A stretch of 64,000 bases of DNA from Meiothermus hypogaeus (GTDB taxonomy: Bacteria > Deinococcota > Deinococci > Deinococcales > Thermaceae): contig NZ_QWKY01000010.1 in NCBI RefSeq assembly GCF_003574035.1, positions 1-64,000 on the forward strand, read 5' to 3'. Both the position numbers and the translations under genes were made by a program. The notes below the pieces were generated by a model. The model was not told the origin of the DNA, did no database searches, and worked only from the letters and a program-made list of their open reading frames with translations. The stretch's first letter is position 1. Every line of letters starts with the position of its first letter. Shown here in pieces: positions 51,192-60,326 of the stretch.

Positions 51192-51916
51192 TGCGTGGCC
51201 TCCCACAGAACCGAAGCCAGGGGCCTGACCGCTAGGGCCAGACCCCGGTTTGCGATGCGGCCCGATAGATGAAGCATGCAGCCTCCATCGGCGCTGGTAA
51301 GGAAATCAATCTGGCTTTGGGCTGGCAGGGTGGAAAGCTTGCGGTCGGCCATGCTCAGGGCCACCTCGGGCAGCTTAACCGAGAACAACCCGCCAAAGCC
51401 GCAGCACTCTTCGGTGGCGGCCCAGTCCACAATTTCGGCCCCGGCATTGCGCAAGAGCGTGAGAGGCTCTTGCTTGACGCCGAGTTCGCGCAGGGCATGA
51501 CAGCCGTGGTGGTAGGCGATGCGCCGGCCTTGCAGGCCCTGGCCCAGATGGCTGACCCCCAGCACCTTCACGATGAACTCCGCAAGCTCAAAGGTCTTGT
51601 GGCTCAGGGCCTCGGCCCTGGCGAACATGCGGGGCTGCTCGCGGTAAAGCTCGGGGTAGAAAGCCCGCAGCATGGTGGTGCAGGAGCCCGAGGGCAGCAC
51701 CACGTACTGGGCGTTTTCGAACACCCCCAGGGTGTATTCGGCCACCTGGCGGGCCTCGGCCCAGTAGCCGGCGTTGTAGGCGGGCTGGCCGCAGCAGGTC
51801 TGACCCTGGGGAAACTCGACGGTGCAGCCTAGGTGACGAAGAAGCTTTACGGCGGCCACCCCGGCCTCGGCGAAGAACTGATCGGCCAGGCAGGTGACGA
51901 AGAGGGCTACTTTCAT
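51188..51916 (-). CDS. lutA: LutA CCG-domain lactate oxidation protein
   Basis: The 242-aa protein has two CCG (cysteine-rich) domains: QTCCGQPAYNAGY and ATEECCGFGGLFSVK, with HHGCHALRELG between. Each binds an iron-sulfur or heterodisulfide-type centre. It is the first gene of a lutAB pair. ATG 51916 begins MKVALFVTCLADQFF, the usual LutA opening; an upstream in-frame extension lacks support. Confidence 0.92.
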   Translation of the reverse strand: MKVALFVTCLADQFFAEAGVAAVKLLRHLGCTVEFPQGQTCCGQPAYNAGYWAEARQVAEYTLGVFENAQYVVLPSGSCTTMLRAFYPELYREQPRMFARAEALSHKTFELAEFIVKVLGVSHLGQGLQGRRIAYHHGCHALRELGVKQEPLTLLRNAGAEIVDWAATEECCGFGGLFSVKLPEVALSMADRKLSTLPAQSQIDFLTSADGGCMLHLSGRIANRGLALAVRPLASVLWEATQ

Positions 51917-52047
51917 GTTGAGTGGATTATATCCAAAAACGCGGTGCGCATTTTGAGGCCGGGCGCAAGCCAGGACATAACCAGGCAAAGGCTTTCTGAA
52001 AGGGTCGAGGCCCTGGGTGCGCTATGCTCAAGACTGGAGGTTCACAG

Positions 52048-52386
52048 ATGCAGCGGAAACTCATCCTGAGCACCTCGAGCCAGCTCGAGGGCTACCAGAT
52101 CACCGAGTACCTGGACGTGGTCTTTGGCGAGGCCATTGTGGGGGCCAACATCTTCCGCGACCTACTGGCCTCGGTGCGCGATATTGTGGGCGGGCGGAGC
52201 GGGGCCTACGAGGCCGAGCTGCGCAAAGCCCGCGAGATAGCCCTGGGGGAGCTCGAGCAGGCGGCCATGGCCCGTGGGGCCGATGCCGTTATTGGCATTG
52301 ACGTGGACTACGAGACCGTGGGACAGGGCAATATGCTGATGGTGACGGCCTCGGGGACGGCGGTAAAAGCAAGCAAACGGTACTGA
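52048..52386 (+). CDS. YbjQ-family (UPF0145) protein
   Basis: The 112-aa protein shows the YbjQ pattern: [48 protein letters not shown], then [32 protein letters not shown]. Members form pentamers and may bind heavy metals or heme, without proven role. ATG 52048 has GGAGG 10 bp upstream; an earlier ATG at 52024 falls at a TATGCT -10 box. Confidence 0.9.
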   Translation: MQRKLILSTSSQLEGYQITEYLDVVFGEAIVGANIFRDLLASVRDIVGGRSGAYEAELRKAREIALGELEQAAMARGADAVIGIDVDYETVGQGNMLMVTASGTAVKASKRY

Positions 52387-52388
52387 AC

Positions 52389-52586
52389 ATGGTTCTTTGT
52401 GGGGATGATTGCCGGCCCATCTGCGACCACTGCCTATATTTCAAGCCGATTTACGACGACGAAGACGCAATGGACGGGTATGGCTGGTGTGAGCGGCAGC
52501 AAAAAGACGTAGACCGCCTCTCGCTCTGCAACGATTTTCACTGCTGGCGGGCTTTTCCTACGCCCGAGGCCCAACGCGATAGGTAA
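52389..52586 (+). CDS. Small cysteine-rich protein
   Basis: The 65-aa protein has seven cysteines: C4, C8, C12, C15, C34, C47, C52 in the pattern GDDCRPICDHC, YGWCER, LSLCNDFHCW. This is a typical zinc- or iron-sulfur-binding small protein. It starts 2 bp after ybjQ and is likely translated with it. The 3' end overlaps the convergent DUF418 gene by 29 bp. Confidence 0.72.
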   Translation: MVLCGDDCRPICDHCLYFKPIYDDEDAMDGYGWCERQQKDVDRLSLCNDFHCWRAFPTPEAQRDR

Positions 52587-53640
52587 AACTGCGCCAGAGG
52601 GCCTCGAGGGGCCCCCGGCCAAAACGCCCCAGCCACCACCGGCTAAGGATTACCTGTAAGGCCACAAACCCTACTGCTATCAGCGGAAACCACAGAGGGT
52701 GTACCTGCCCGTATAGCCCCAGCCCATAACCATAGAAGACTGTACTCATCACGGCAGACTGGAGCAGGTAGTTGCTGAGGGGCATCCGGCCTGCGTACTG
52801 CAAGTTATGCAGCCAGCCCAGCCGGGGCCAGAACAAACGAAAGAGGGCCACGTACACGAGGGCAAAGGCCAGCCCGCCCAGTCCGCGCAAGGGTTGGAGG
52901 TCGGGGTGCTGGGCGTTGTAGAGATTTACCGGAATACCCACCAAAAGCCCCACAGCCACCACCCGCCATAGCGTGGCCGGGCCAAAGGTCTGCCAGCGCG
53001 GGGCCAGGTACATCCCCAGCAAAAACAAGCCCACCAGCTCGGCCCCAAAGACCAAAGAGGCTAGGGGAGTGTTGTAGAGCCAGGTCTCGAGCCGCACCCC
53101 ACTCACTTCCCTGAAGCTCCCATGCGCGAAAACCTCGTCGCTGCCGACAGCAGGCATCTGAGCGCGCAAAGAGGTGCTGAACCACCACATCAAGACATAG
53201 CCAGCCAGCAGGAACCTGGCAATGTTCCAAGGCCGTTGTGTCTGACCCAGATAGCGCAGGGCGAAGAGGCCCAGAATGGCATAGGTGCCCAGGATGTCGC
53301 CGTCGAACAAAAAAATACCGTGCAGCGCCCCCAGCCCCAGCAGCCAGCCCAGGCGACGCCGCAGCAGCGATAGGGCATCCAGGCCGGCTGCCACAAAACG
53401 CTGGTATTGCAGGGCCAGCCCCAGCCCAAACAGAATCGAGAAGATGGTATAAAACTTGCCGCTAAAGAAAAAAGCCAGCACTTCGCGACCCAGGATGTAA
53501 CTTTCCGAGACCCCATGCCGGCTGGCATAAAGCCCCACCCCGGCCAGGTGTTCCAGGTTCACCGCCAGGATGCCCACCAGCGCTAACCCCCGCACGGCGT
53601 CGAGGAAAGCATCGCGCTCTACCGGGGGCAGTGGCCGCAC
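52558..53640 (-). CDS. DUF418-family multi-spanning membrane protein
   Basis: The 360-aa protein has about nine membrane helices and the DUF418 hallmarks RDAFLDAVRGLALVGILAVNLEHLAG, FFSGKFYTIFSILFGLGLALQ, LRRRLGWLLGLGALHGI, and NLQYAGRMPLSNYLLQSAV near the C-terminus. The family is related to acyltransferases of unknown substrate. I use GTG 53640, 6 nt after a TACAAT box. The long in-frame region further upstream is antisense to the dinB-like gene and not protein-like. Confidence 0.85.
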   Translation of the reverse strand: MRPLPPVERDAFLDAVRGLALVGILAVNLEHLAGVGLYASRHGVSESYILGREVLAFFFSGKFYTIFSILFGLGLALQYQRFVAAGLDALSLLRRRLGWLLGLGALHGIFLFDGDILGTYAILGLFALRYLGQTQRPWNIARFLLAGYVLMWWFSTSLRAQMPAVGSDEVFAHGSFREVSGVRLETWLYNTPLASLVFGAELVGLFLLGMYLAPRWQTFGPATLWRVVAVGLLVGIPVNLYNAQHPDLQPLRGLGGLAFALVYVALFRLFWPRLGWLHNLQYAGRMPLSNYLLQSAVMSTVFYGYGLGLYGQVHPLWFPLIAVGFVALQVILSRWWLGRFGRGPLEALWRSFTYRVGPRA

Positions 53641-53677
53641 CAGGTGATTGTACGGGGATTGCTTTAGAATCGGGTAT

Positions 53678-54184
53678 ATGCAAACGCCTGTGCAAATCCC
53701 CCCCTTTTTACGTGGTGACGTGGAAGGTGTCCACCTGATTGTTTCGGTCTGGTTGCGCAGCCTCGAGGAGGTTGAGGAAATAGTGGCCAGGTGGGCTTCC
53801 GACCTGAGTCCCGCAGGCTTCTGGTGGGTGCCTGCGCCGGGCACCAACCCCATTGGGGGTCTGGTGCGGCATATCGGGGGTTCGTCGTACCGCTTGATGT
53901 TGCGTGGAACCGGCCAGGAAGTGCCCGAGTCCATTCGCATTCGCCCAGCCGAGGAGATGGCCCCCTCTGGACGCGATCCCCAGGAGGTGTTGGCCGAGTT
54001 TGCCGAGCATATGGCCAAAACCAAAGCCGCGCTCCGAACCCTGACCATGAGCGACCTCGAGCGGGTGGTCCAGTTTGTCCAGTACGAAGTCAAGGCAGCC
54101 TATGTGCTCGACCATATTGCCGCCCATGCCCAGCACCACGCCGGCCAGATCATCACCACCCGCAAGCTGTGGAATGCGCGGTGA
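53678..54184 (+). CDS. DinB-like four-helix metal-binding protein
   Basis: The 168-aa protein has DinB-fold signs: an N-terminal helix with SLEEVEEIVARW, GGLVRHIGGSSYR with the first metal His, and LDHIAAHAQHHAGQI with the second His pair. Family members are thiol-S-transferases or unknown enzymes using bacillithiol or similar cofactors. TAGAAT is 7 nt before ATG 53678, suggesting a leaderless message. It is divergent from the DUF418 gene. Confidence 0.87.
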   Translation: MQTPVQIPPFLRGDVEGVHLIVSVWLRSLEEVEEIVARWASDLSPAGFWWVPAPGTNPIGGLVRHIGGSSYRLMLRGTGQEVPESIRIRPAEEMAPSGRDPQEVLAEFAEHMAKTKAALRTLTMSDLERVVQFVQYEVKAAYVLDHIAAHAQHHAGQIITTRKLWNAR

Positions 54185-54198
54185 TGGCTAATAAGAGC

Positions 54199-54296
54199 CG
54201 ATAGTCCATGGTCTATAGTCCATAGTCTATAGTCCATAGTCCATCGACTATCGACCATCGACCATCGACCATCGACTATGGTTCATTGACGATAGC
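54199..54296. repeat. Fourteen tandem 7-base units (heptamer repeat, locus 2)
   Basis: The region splits exactly into 7-mers: CGATAGT, CCATGGT, CTATAGT, CCATAGT, CTATAGT, CCATAGT, CCATCGA, CTATCGA, CCATCGA, CCATCGA, CCATCGA, CTATGGT, TCATTGA, CGATAGC. The left half and right half are roughly inverted (ATAGT against ATCGA sets). It lies between the dinB-like gene and the M28 peptidase. Confidence 0.8.
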
Positions 54297-54389
54297 CAGG
54301 GGGGTTTGGTCGGGCCCTTGGAGCATGGGCGCGGTATAAATCCAATCTGGAACCCATCCAACTCATGCGCCGGATGGCAAGATTGGGGC

Positions 54390-55565
54390 ATGGGCAAAAC
54401 TTTGTTTTCCAGGGCAGTCTTGGGGCTGGTGGCTTTGTGGTTGCTGGCACAGGTGCAGGCCTTTTCCACCGAGCGGATGCAAGCCGACCTGCAGGCCCTG
54501 CAGTCCCAGGGGCCGCGGGTGGCGGGTACCCCGGCGGTGGCGGCGGCGGGCGAGTATCTGGCCGCAGAACTGCGCAAGGCGGGTTACACGGTGGAGTATT
54601 TCCCCTTCACCTACAGCCGCACCCGTGACCAGGGCTCGAGCCTGGTGGTAGGCAGCACTTCTTTCCCTGTAAACAGCGTATCGGGCAGCCCCAGCCGGCG
54701 GGTGGAAGGGCCCCTGGCGGTGGTGCCGGGGGCGGGGCTGGCCGACGACTTTGCGGGCCTGAACCTGCAAGGCCGCATTGCGGTGGTGCGCCGGGGGGGA
54801 ATTCCGGGCCTCGAGAAAGCCCGATTGGCCGCCGAAAAAGGTGCCCTGGCCGTTATCCTGGTCACCGAAGAACCCAGCAGCACCCGCTTCACCTTTGGCG
54901 GCAGCAGCCCCATTCCGGGCGTGACCCTCTCCCGTAGCAACGGCGAGGGGTTGTTCAGCCAGGCCGGGGATCGAGCGGTGCTGGAGACCCGCATTGTGAC
55001 CGAGGAAGTCCAGGGGCGCAACGTGATTGCCAAACGGAGCAGCCAGAACCCCCTGGCCATTGTGGGTGCACACTACGACTCGGTGCCCGGTAGCCCCGGG
55101 GCCAACGACAACGCCTCCGGGACCGCGACGGTGCTCGAGCTGGCCCGCCAGCTTGCCCCTAGCCCCCTTTCCGAGCGCATCTGGTTTATGTTCTTCGACG
55201 GTGAAGAGGACGGGCTGTGGGGCTCGAGGCGCTTTGTGGAGCAAAACCCCGAGCTTGTGCGCGGCCTCAAGGCCATGCTCAATCTGGACATGGTGGGGGT
55301 GGACGTGAACGGCAGCCTGGGCATCGGGGGCAGCAACGAACTGCGGGCCCTGGCCGACTGCAACGCCCTTCAGGTGGCTTGCGGCAGCGCGCCGGGCGGG
55401 GGCAGCGACCACGTGCCCTTTGCCCAGGCCGGGGTGCCGGTGCTCTTCTTCTTCCGGGGCCTCGACCCCAACTACCACCGCCCCACCGACACCCTTGCCG
55501 ACCCGGTGCTCCTGGCCCAGACCGGGCAGGTGGTGCGGGGCATTCTGGAGCGTTTGTTGCGCTAG
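54390..55565 (+). CDS. Exported M28-family zinc aminopeptidase
   Basis: The 391-aa protein has a signal peptide (TLFSRAVLGLVALWLLAQVQA), a protease-associated domain (about 100-210) and an M28 catalytic domain. Zinc and catalytic motifs are VGAHYDSVPGSPGANDNASGTA, MFFDGEEDGLWGSRRFVE, LNLDMVGVDVNG and GSDHVPFAQAGVPVLFF. TATAAA at 54335-54340 is a possible -10 box. It overlaps convergent fhs by 4 bp. Confidence 0.92.
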   Translation: MGKTLFSRAVLGLVALWLLAQVQAFSTERMQADLQALQSQGPRVAGTPAVAAAGEYLAAELRKAGYTVEYFPFTYSRTRDQGSSLVVGSTSFPVNSVSGSPSRRVEGPLAVVPGAGLADDFAGLNLQGRIAVVRRGGIPGLEKARLAAEKGALAVILVTEEPSSTRFTFGGSSPIPGVTLSRSNGEGLFSQAGDRAVLETRIVTEEVQGRNVIAKRSSQNPLAIVGAHYDSVPGSPGANDNASGTATVLELARQLAPSPLSERIWFMFFDGEEDGLWGSRRFVEQNPELVRGLKAMLNLDMVGVDVNGSLGIGGSNELRALADCNALQVACGSAPGGGSDHVPFAQAGVPVLFFFRGLDPNYHRPTDTLADPVLLAQTGQVVRGILERLLR

Positions 55566-57229
55566 AACAGGCCCCTAATTTGTCCCTCTTCGTCCAGCCC
55601 AATCCGGATGGCGGCGGGCTCTTTGGGCAGCCCCGGCATGGTCATAATCTCGCCCATGTAAGCCACCACAAAACCCGCCCCGCACTTGGGCTTGAGGTCG
55701 GTCACGGTGACGCTGAAGCCCTCCGGGCGGCCCCGCAGCCTGGGGTTGTCGGAAAGAGAGGCAGCCGCTTTGGCGATAATGACCGGCATCTGGCTACACC
55801 CTTCCTTCTCCAGCCGCTTCAGGGCTTTACGGGCTTCCTGGGTGTACTCAACCTTGGCGGCCCCGTAGACCTGCTGGGCAATGCGGGCGATTTTTTCTTC
55901 CAGGGGTTGCTCTAAGCCGTAGGTGAAGCGGGGTTGGCCGGGGTTTTCCAGGGCTTCCAGCACCATCTGGGCCAGCTCCGTGCCCCCCGCGCCCCCCCTG
56001 GCGTGCACCTCGCTGAAGGAGACCCGCACCCCCTGCTCCTCGGCAAAGGCCCGCACAAGCTCGAGTTCCTGCGGGGTATCGCTGGGGAAGCGGTTGAAGG
56101 CCAGCACCGGCGGGTAACCCCAAAGCCGCACATTTTCGATGTGCTTGGCCAGATTGGGAAGCCCCTGGCGCACGGCTTCTGGGTTGGGCTGGGTGTACTC
56201 GTCCTGCCCCCCATGAAAGCGCAGGGCCCGCATGGTGGCCACCAGCACCACCGCCTGGGGCGCGAAGCCCGCTCGGCGGCAGACCAGATTGATGTACTTT
56301 TCGGCCCCCAGGTCGGAGCCAAACCCGGCCTCGGTGACCACGTAGTCGGCATAGCCCAGGGCCATGCGGGTGGCGACCACCGAGTTGGTGCCGTGGGCGA
56401 TGTTGCCAAAAGGCCCCATGTGCACAAAGGCCGGCTGGTGCTCCAGGGTCTGCACCAGGTTGGGGTAGAAGGCTTGTTTGAGCAGCACCGTCATGGCCCC
56501 CTCGGCCCCTAAGTCGCGGGCATAGACCGGCTGCCCGGCCTGGTTGTAGCCCACACGGATGCGGCCCAGCCTCTCTTGCAGGTCGGACAGGCTATCGGCC
56601 AGGCTCATGATGGCCATTACCTCGCTGGCCACGGTAATCTCGAAGCCAGCCTCGCGGGGCACGCCCTGACCAGGGCCGCCCAGCCCCACAATCACCTGCC
56701 GCAGGGCCCGGTCGTTCATGTCCAGGGCCCGCTTGACCTCGATGCGGCGCACATCCAGCCCCAGCGCGTTGCCCTGGTGCAGATGGTTGTCCACCATGGC
56801 CGAAAGCAGGTTCACCGCGCTGGTAATGGCGTGAAAGTCGCCGGTGAAGTGCAGGTTGATCTCCTCCATGGGCAACACCTGGGCATAGCCGCCGCCGGTG
56901 GCTCCCCCTTTGATGCCAAACACCGGTCCCAGCGAGGGCTCCCGCAGGGCTACCGCCACCTTTTTCCCCAGCTTGCCCAGCGCTTCGGTCAGGCCGATGG
57001 CCACCGTGGTTTTGCCCTCGCCCGCCGGGGTGGGGGTCATGGCCGTGACCAGAATCAGCTTTCCTCGAGGCGCGGGCGGTGTGGCGAGCACTTTGGCCAT
57101 GTGGGGCCCGTAGTGAAAAAGCGCCTGAGCAGGAATGCCCAGGCTGGTGGCCACTTCCTCGATGGGTTTGGGTTTGGCTTGACGGGCGATCTCGAGGTCG
57201 CTTGGCACGTGTGTTTGGGCAGTGTCCAT
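55562..57229 (-). CDS. fhs: Formate-tetrahydrofolate ligase
   Basis: The 555-aa enzyme activates formate with ATP to 10-formyl-THF. Motifs are TPTPAGEGKTTVAIGLTEAL (P-loop) and ALREPSLGPVFGIKGGATGGGYAQV. The N-terminal IARQAKPKPIEEVATSLGIP and C-terminal GEIMTMPGLPKEPAA are standard for the family. The length is usual. The gene is alone on its strand, followed upstream by a repeat-bearing intergenic region. Confidence 0.96.
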   Translation of the reverse strand: MDTAQTHVPSDLEIARQAKPKPIEEVATSLGIPAQALFHYGPHMAKVLATPPAPRGKLILVTAMTPTPAGEGKTTVAIGLTEALGKLGKKVAVALREPSLGPVFGIKGGATGGGYAQVLPMEEINLHFTGDFHAITSAVNLLSAMVDNHLHQGNALGLDVRRIEVKRALDMNDRALRQVIVGLGGPGQGVPREAGFEITVASEVMAIMSLADSLSDLQERLGRIRVGYNQAGQPVYARDLGAEGAMTVLLKQAFYPNLVQTLEHQPAFVHMGPFGNIAHGTNSVVATRMALGYADYVVTEAGFGSDLGAEKYINLVCRRAGFAPQAVVLVATMRALRFHGGQDEYTQPNPEAVRQGLPNLAKHIENVRLWGYPPVLAFNRFPSDTPQELELVRAFAEEQGVRVSFSEVHARGGAGGTELAQMVLEALENPGQPRFTYGLEQPLEEKIARIAQQVYGAAKVEYTQEARKALKRLEKEGCSQMPVIIAKAAASLSDNPRLRGRPEGFSVTVTDLKPKCGAGFVVAYMGEIMTMPGLPKEPAAIRIGLDEEGQIRGLF

Positions 57230-57275
57230 GCCTTCAGGCTACGCCGGAATGGCTGCGATAAAAGTCCCTAAAAAA

Positions 57276-57317
57276 GCCGACAGCCCATAGCGAATAGCCG
57301 GCTGAAAGCCGAAAGCA
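57276..57317. repeat. Heptamer repeat, locus 3
   Basis: Six 7-base units: GCCGACA, GCCCATA, GCGAATA, GCCGGCT, GAAAGCC, GAAAGCA. Different units from the other two loci but the same length. The rest of the gap to 57496 shows no feature I can support. Confidence 0.5.
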
Positions 57318-57496
57318 AGGGGAGATGTAAAAGCTGTCGTTCTGTGCGTAGCGATTCCTCGTCAGGCAAGTTACGCCTTCCCGGAATGAGCTGTTTTTCG
57401 TGCAGGTTGACCCTTGTGCCTGTGGTTTCAACGGTCCGGGTGGCTGGCCCGATTCGTTACCATCTTGGTCCTAGACCCTCGAGGTGAATTTGCCTC

Positions 57497-58411
57497 TTAC
57501 GGCATCCAGTTACCGCCGCACACAATCACCGCCAGGCGCTCGGGCAGGTCGTAGTCCATCAGCACGGGCCCCAGGGCCAGCCCGGCGGTGGGCTCCACCA
57601 CCTGCTTAAGGCGTTCCATCATCAGGCGCTGGGCTTGAAGGGTTACCTCGTCGGGCACGGTCAGGATGCGGTCTACGTGGTTTTGCATCACCGGGAAGGT
57701 TTTCTCCCCAATGACCAGGGTACGCACCCCGTCGGCTACCGTTTTAGGGGCCTGCATCAGCTTGACCCGCACACCCACCTGAAGGCTCTGCTGGGCATCG
57801 TTGGCACCCTCGGGCTCCACCCCAATCACCGCTGCCTCGGGTCGCAGGGTTTTGACGACGGTGGCAATGCCGGAGATGAGCCCACCGCCACCCACCGCGA
57901 CCAGCACTGCGTCCAAAGCAGGCACCTGCTCCAGGAGTTCCAGCGCCTGGGTACCTTGCCCCGCCATGACCCGCAAATCGTCGAAGGGGTGGATAAGTTC
58001 GTAGCCGGTCTCCTCGGCCAGTTTGCGCACCACCTGCTCGCGGTTTTCCACCGTTACGCCCTGGTCGTAGACCTCGGCCCCATAGGCGCGGGTGGCGGCT
58101 TTTTTGGTGGGGGAGGCGTCTTGGGGCATCACCACCAGGGCCGGAACCCCAATCACCTGAGCCGCATAGGCCACCCCCTGGGCGTGGTTGCCGGAAGAAA
58201 CACCTATCAGGCCTTTGGGGTCTTGTAGCTGTAGGGCTGCGTTGAGGGCGCCACGGGCCTTAAAGCTGCCGGTTTTTTGCAGGTGTTCTGCTTTGAAAAA
58301 GAGCTTCTTTCCCAGCAGCCTGTCCAGGCCTGTGCTGGCCAGCACCGGGGTGCGGTGGATGTATGGGCCAATGCGGCGGGCGGCGCTCAGGATGTCCTCC
58401 AGGGTTAGCAC
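57497..58411 (-). CDS. PLP-dependent threonine dehydratase-like enzyme
   Basis: The 304-aa fold-type II PLP enzyme has KAEHLQKTGSFKARGALNA with the Schiff-base Lys, GVSSGNHAQGVAYAA, and the phosphate-binding loop VAVGGGGLISGIATV. It matches catabolic threonine/serine dehydratase (TdcB-like) and serine racemases; the ACT domain of biosynthetic IlvA is absent. GTG 58411 lies 6 nt after a TAGCAT box, suggesting a leaderless message. Confidence 0.9.
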   Translation of the reverse strand: MLTLEDILSAARRIGPYIHRTPVLASTGLDRLLGKKLFFKAEHLQKTGSFKARGALNAALQLQDPKGLIGVSSGNHAQGVAYAAQVIGVPALVVMPQDASPTKKAATRAYGAEVYDQGVTVENREQVVRKLAEETGYELIHPFDDLRVMAGQGTQALELLEQVPALDAVLVAVGGGGLISGIATVVKTLRPEAAVIGVEPEGANDAQQSLQVGVRVKLMQAPKTVADGVRTLVIGEKTFPVMQNHVDRILTVPDEVTLQAQRLMMERLKQVVEPTAGLALGPVLMDYDLPERLAVIVCGGNWMP

Positions 58412-58502
58412 AGCCCCATGCTAACAGAGTACGTAACGCCCAATGCCTGCGTAACGGCTAATACGCCCATTATCTGTAGGCAGCATAGCCTACAGTGAAG
58501 CT

Positions 58503-58979
58503 ATGCAGCTGCTCGCCGAGGCCCTTTATGAACTCGAGCCAGGTCAGATGCTGGTTGGCCAAACCCCTACCGTGCGCGAACTGCTCAAGCTCTGGATACG
58601 TCGGCACGAAACAGGTTTCGATCTGTATGTGACCGCCATCATAGAGCCGGGCGAAGCTGCACCAGAAAGGGTGCGCAACACTGTGGGGCGCGATTTCGTC
58701 TCCTGTATGGAGGTGCTGGAAGCCCTGTACTGTCTCGAGGATGTCTATCCGGTTGCCCCTCACGTGCTACAAAACCTGCCGGTAACAAAGCGCGCGACCA
58801 CCCCAGAGCTATTGCAGCTCCTCGAGGAACAGCTATTTCGTGTGGCCCGGAGCACCACCACCGGCGAGTTTGGCCCCGACGACCTGCCGGCCCAGGTGGT
58901 GCAGCTCAAGCCCGTATGCGCGATGGAAGCCCTCGAGTCCGACGAAGACATTACCGATCTCATCATTACCGACCCTTGA
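58503..58979 (+). CDS. Conserved-looking protein of unknown function
   Basis: The 158-aa soluble protein starts at ATG 58503, 6 nt after TACAGT. It is acidic, and helical in the middle and at the C-terminus (PERVRNTVGRDFVSCMEVLEALYCLEDV; TPELLQLLEEQLFRVARS), with two Cys in the first helix and one near the end. No family recognised. It lies 33 bp before mtaB, and each has its own -10 box. Confidence 0.7.
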   Translation: MQLLAEALYELEPGQMLVGQTPTVRELLKLWIRRHETGFDLYVTAIIEPGEAAPERVRNTVGRDFVSCMEVLEALYCLEDVYPVAPHVLQNLPVTKRATTPELLQLLEEQLFRVARSTTTGEFGPDDLPAQVVQLKPVCAMEALESDEDITDLIITDP

Positions 58980-59012
58980 CCGAACCTCGCCCACTGCCCC
59001 ACAATGCCCCTG

Positions 59013-60326
59013 ATGGAAGGTGTGCGGCTGGCGGTCAAAACCCTGGGTTGCAAGGTTAACCAGGTCGAATCGGATGCCCTGGTGGGCCTTTTGCGGCCTC
59101 TGGAACCGGTGGTGGTGCCCCTCGAGGCGGGCGCCAATCTGGTGGTCATCAATACCTGCGCTGTTACCACCAGCGCCGAGGCCGACGCCCGCAAAGAGGT
59201 GCGCAAAGCCCGCCGGGCCAACCCGGCGGCCTTCATTGTGGTTACGGGCTGCTACGCCGAGCTGGCCCCGGAGCAACTGGCCCTGCTGGGGGCCGATGCA
59301 GTCATCCCCAATCGCCGTAAAGCCGAGCTGCCCGGCGTAATTTTGCAGCACTTTGGCCTGCCGGCCGATCCCCTCACCACCCCCCCCAACGAGTTCTGGG
59401 GGGCGGGTGAGCGGGGCCTTTTGAACAACTACGTGCGGGCTTTCCTGAAGGTGCAGGACGGTTGCAATGCGGGCTGTGCTTACTGCGTCATCCCCCGCCT
59501 GCGTGGACGGGAGCGCCACCGCGAGCACCGAAGCGCCTTGCAGGAAGCTGAGGCCTTGCTGGAAGCCGGGGTACAGGAGATTGTGCTTACCGGGGTGCGG
59601 CTGGGCTCCTACCGGGGCCACCCCCGTGGGATTGCCGGGCTGGTAGAGGAGCTGGCCTTGATGGGGGCTAGGGTGCGCCTATCGTCCATCGAGCCTGAAG
59701 ACACCGAGGAAGAACTCCTCCAGGTGATGCGGCGCTTTGCGCCCCAGGTGCGCCCCCACCTGCACCTCAGCTTGCAGACCGGCTCGGCCCGCCTGCTGGC
59801 CCTGATGGGCCGCCGCTACGACAAAAACTACTACCGCGCCCTGGTACAGAGGGCCTATGCGCTTATCCCTGGCTTTGCCCTCACCACCGACGTGATTGCG
59901 GGTCTGCCCACCGAGACCGAGGAAGAACACCAAGAAACCTTGGCCTTCCTGGAGGAGGTGCGTCCCAGCCGGGTACATGTTTTTACCTACACCCCCCGCC
60001 CCAAAACCCGCGCGGCCTCGCTACCGCAGGTGCCCATCGAGGTTCGCAAGCGCCGCAATAAAGAGCTCCAGGCCAAGGCGGCCCACCTGGCCGAGGAACG
60101 CATACGCCCGCTGCTCGGCCAGCGGGTAGAGGTGCTGGTCGAAAGCTTTCGGGGCGACAAGGCCTATGGCCACACCCCGGATTACTACGAGGTCGAGTTT
60201 AGCGGGCCTGCCCGTGTGGGCCAGACCGTCTGGGTGCAGGTGGAGGCGATTGAAGGCTATACCTTGCAGGGAAGGCTCGAGTCCATCCAGGAAGAACCCG
60301 CCCGCCTGCTGCTGCCGGTGCTCTAG
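59013..60326 (+). CDS. mtaB: tRNA t6A37 methylthiotransferase (MtaB-like)
   Basis: The 437-aa radical-SAM enzyme adds a methylthio group to t6A37. The N-terminal UPF0004 domain has VKTLGCKVNQVESDAL, VVINTCAVTTSAEAD and VVTGCYAEL (cluster Cys). The radical-SAM motif is CNAGCAYCVIP, followed by SSIEPED and HLSLQTGSARLLALMGRRYD, and a C-terminal TRAM domain (from about 365). CACAAT lies 7 nt before ATG 59013; ATG 59004 is three codons earlier and overlaps the box. Confidence 0.92.
   Translation: MEGVRLAVKTLGCKVNQVESDALVGLLRPLEPVVVPLEAGANLVVINTCAVTTSAEADARKEVRKARRANPAAFIVVTGCYAELAPEQLALLGADAVIPNRRKAELPGVILQHFGLPADPLTTPPNEFWGAGERGLLNNYVRAFLKVQDGCNAGCAYCVIPRLRGRERHREHRSALQEAEALLEAGVQEIVLTGVRLGSYRGHPRGIAGLVEELALMGARVRLSSIEPEDTEEELLQVMRRFAPQVRPHLHLSLQTGSARLLALMGRRYDKNYYRALVQRAYALIPGFALTTDVIAGLPTETEEEHQETLAFLEEVRPSRVHVFTYTPRPKTRAASLPQVPIEVRKRRNKELQAKAAHLAEERIRPLLGQRVEVLVESFRGDKAYGHTPDYYEVEFSGPARVGQTVWVQVEAIEGYTLQGRLESIQEEPARLLLPVL

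Noticed and set aside
53641-54093. Upstream extension of the DUF418 frame
   Set aside because: It is antisense to the dinB-like gene and not protein-like. The GTG at 53640 with TACAAT 6 nt before it gives a proper start.
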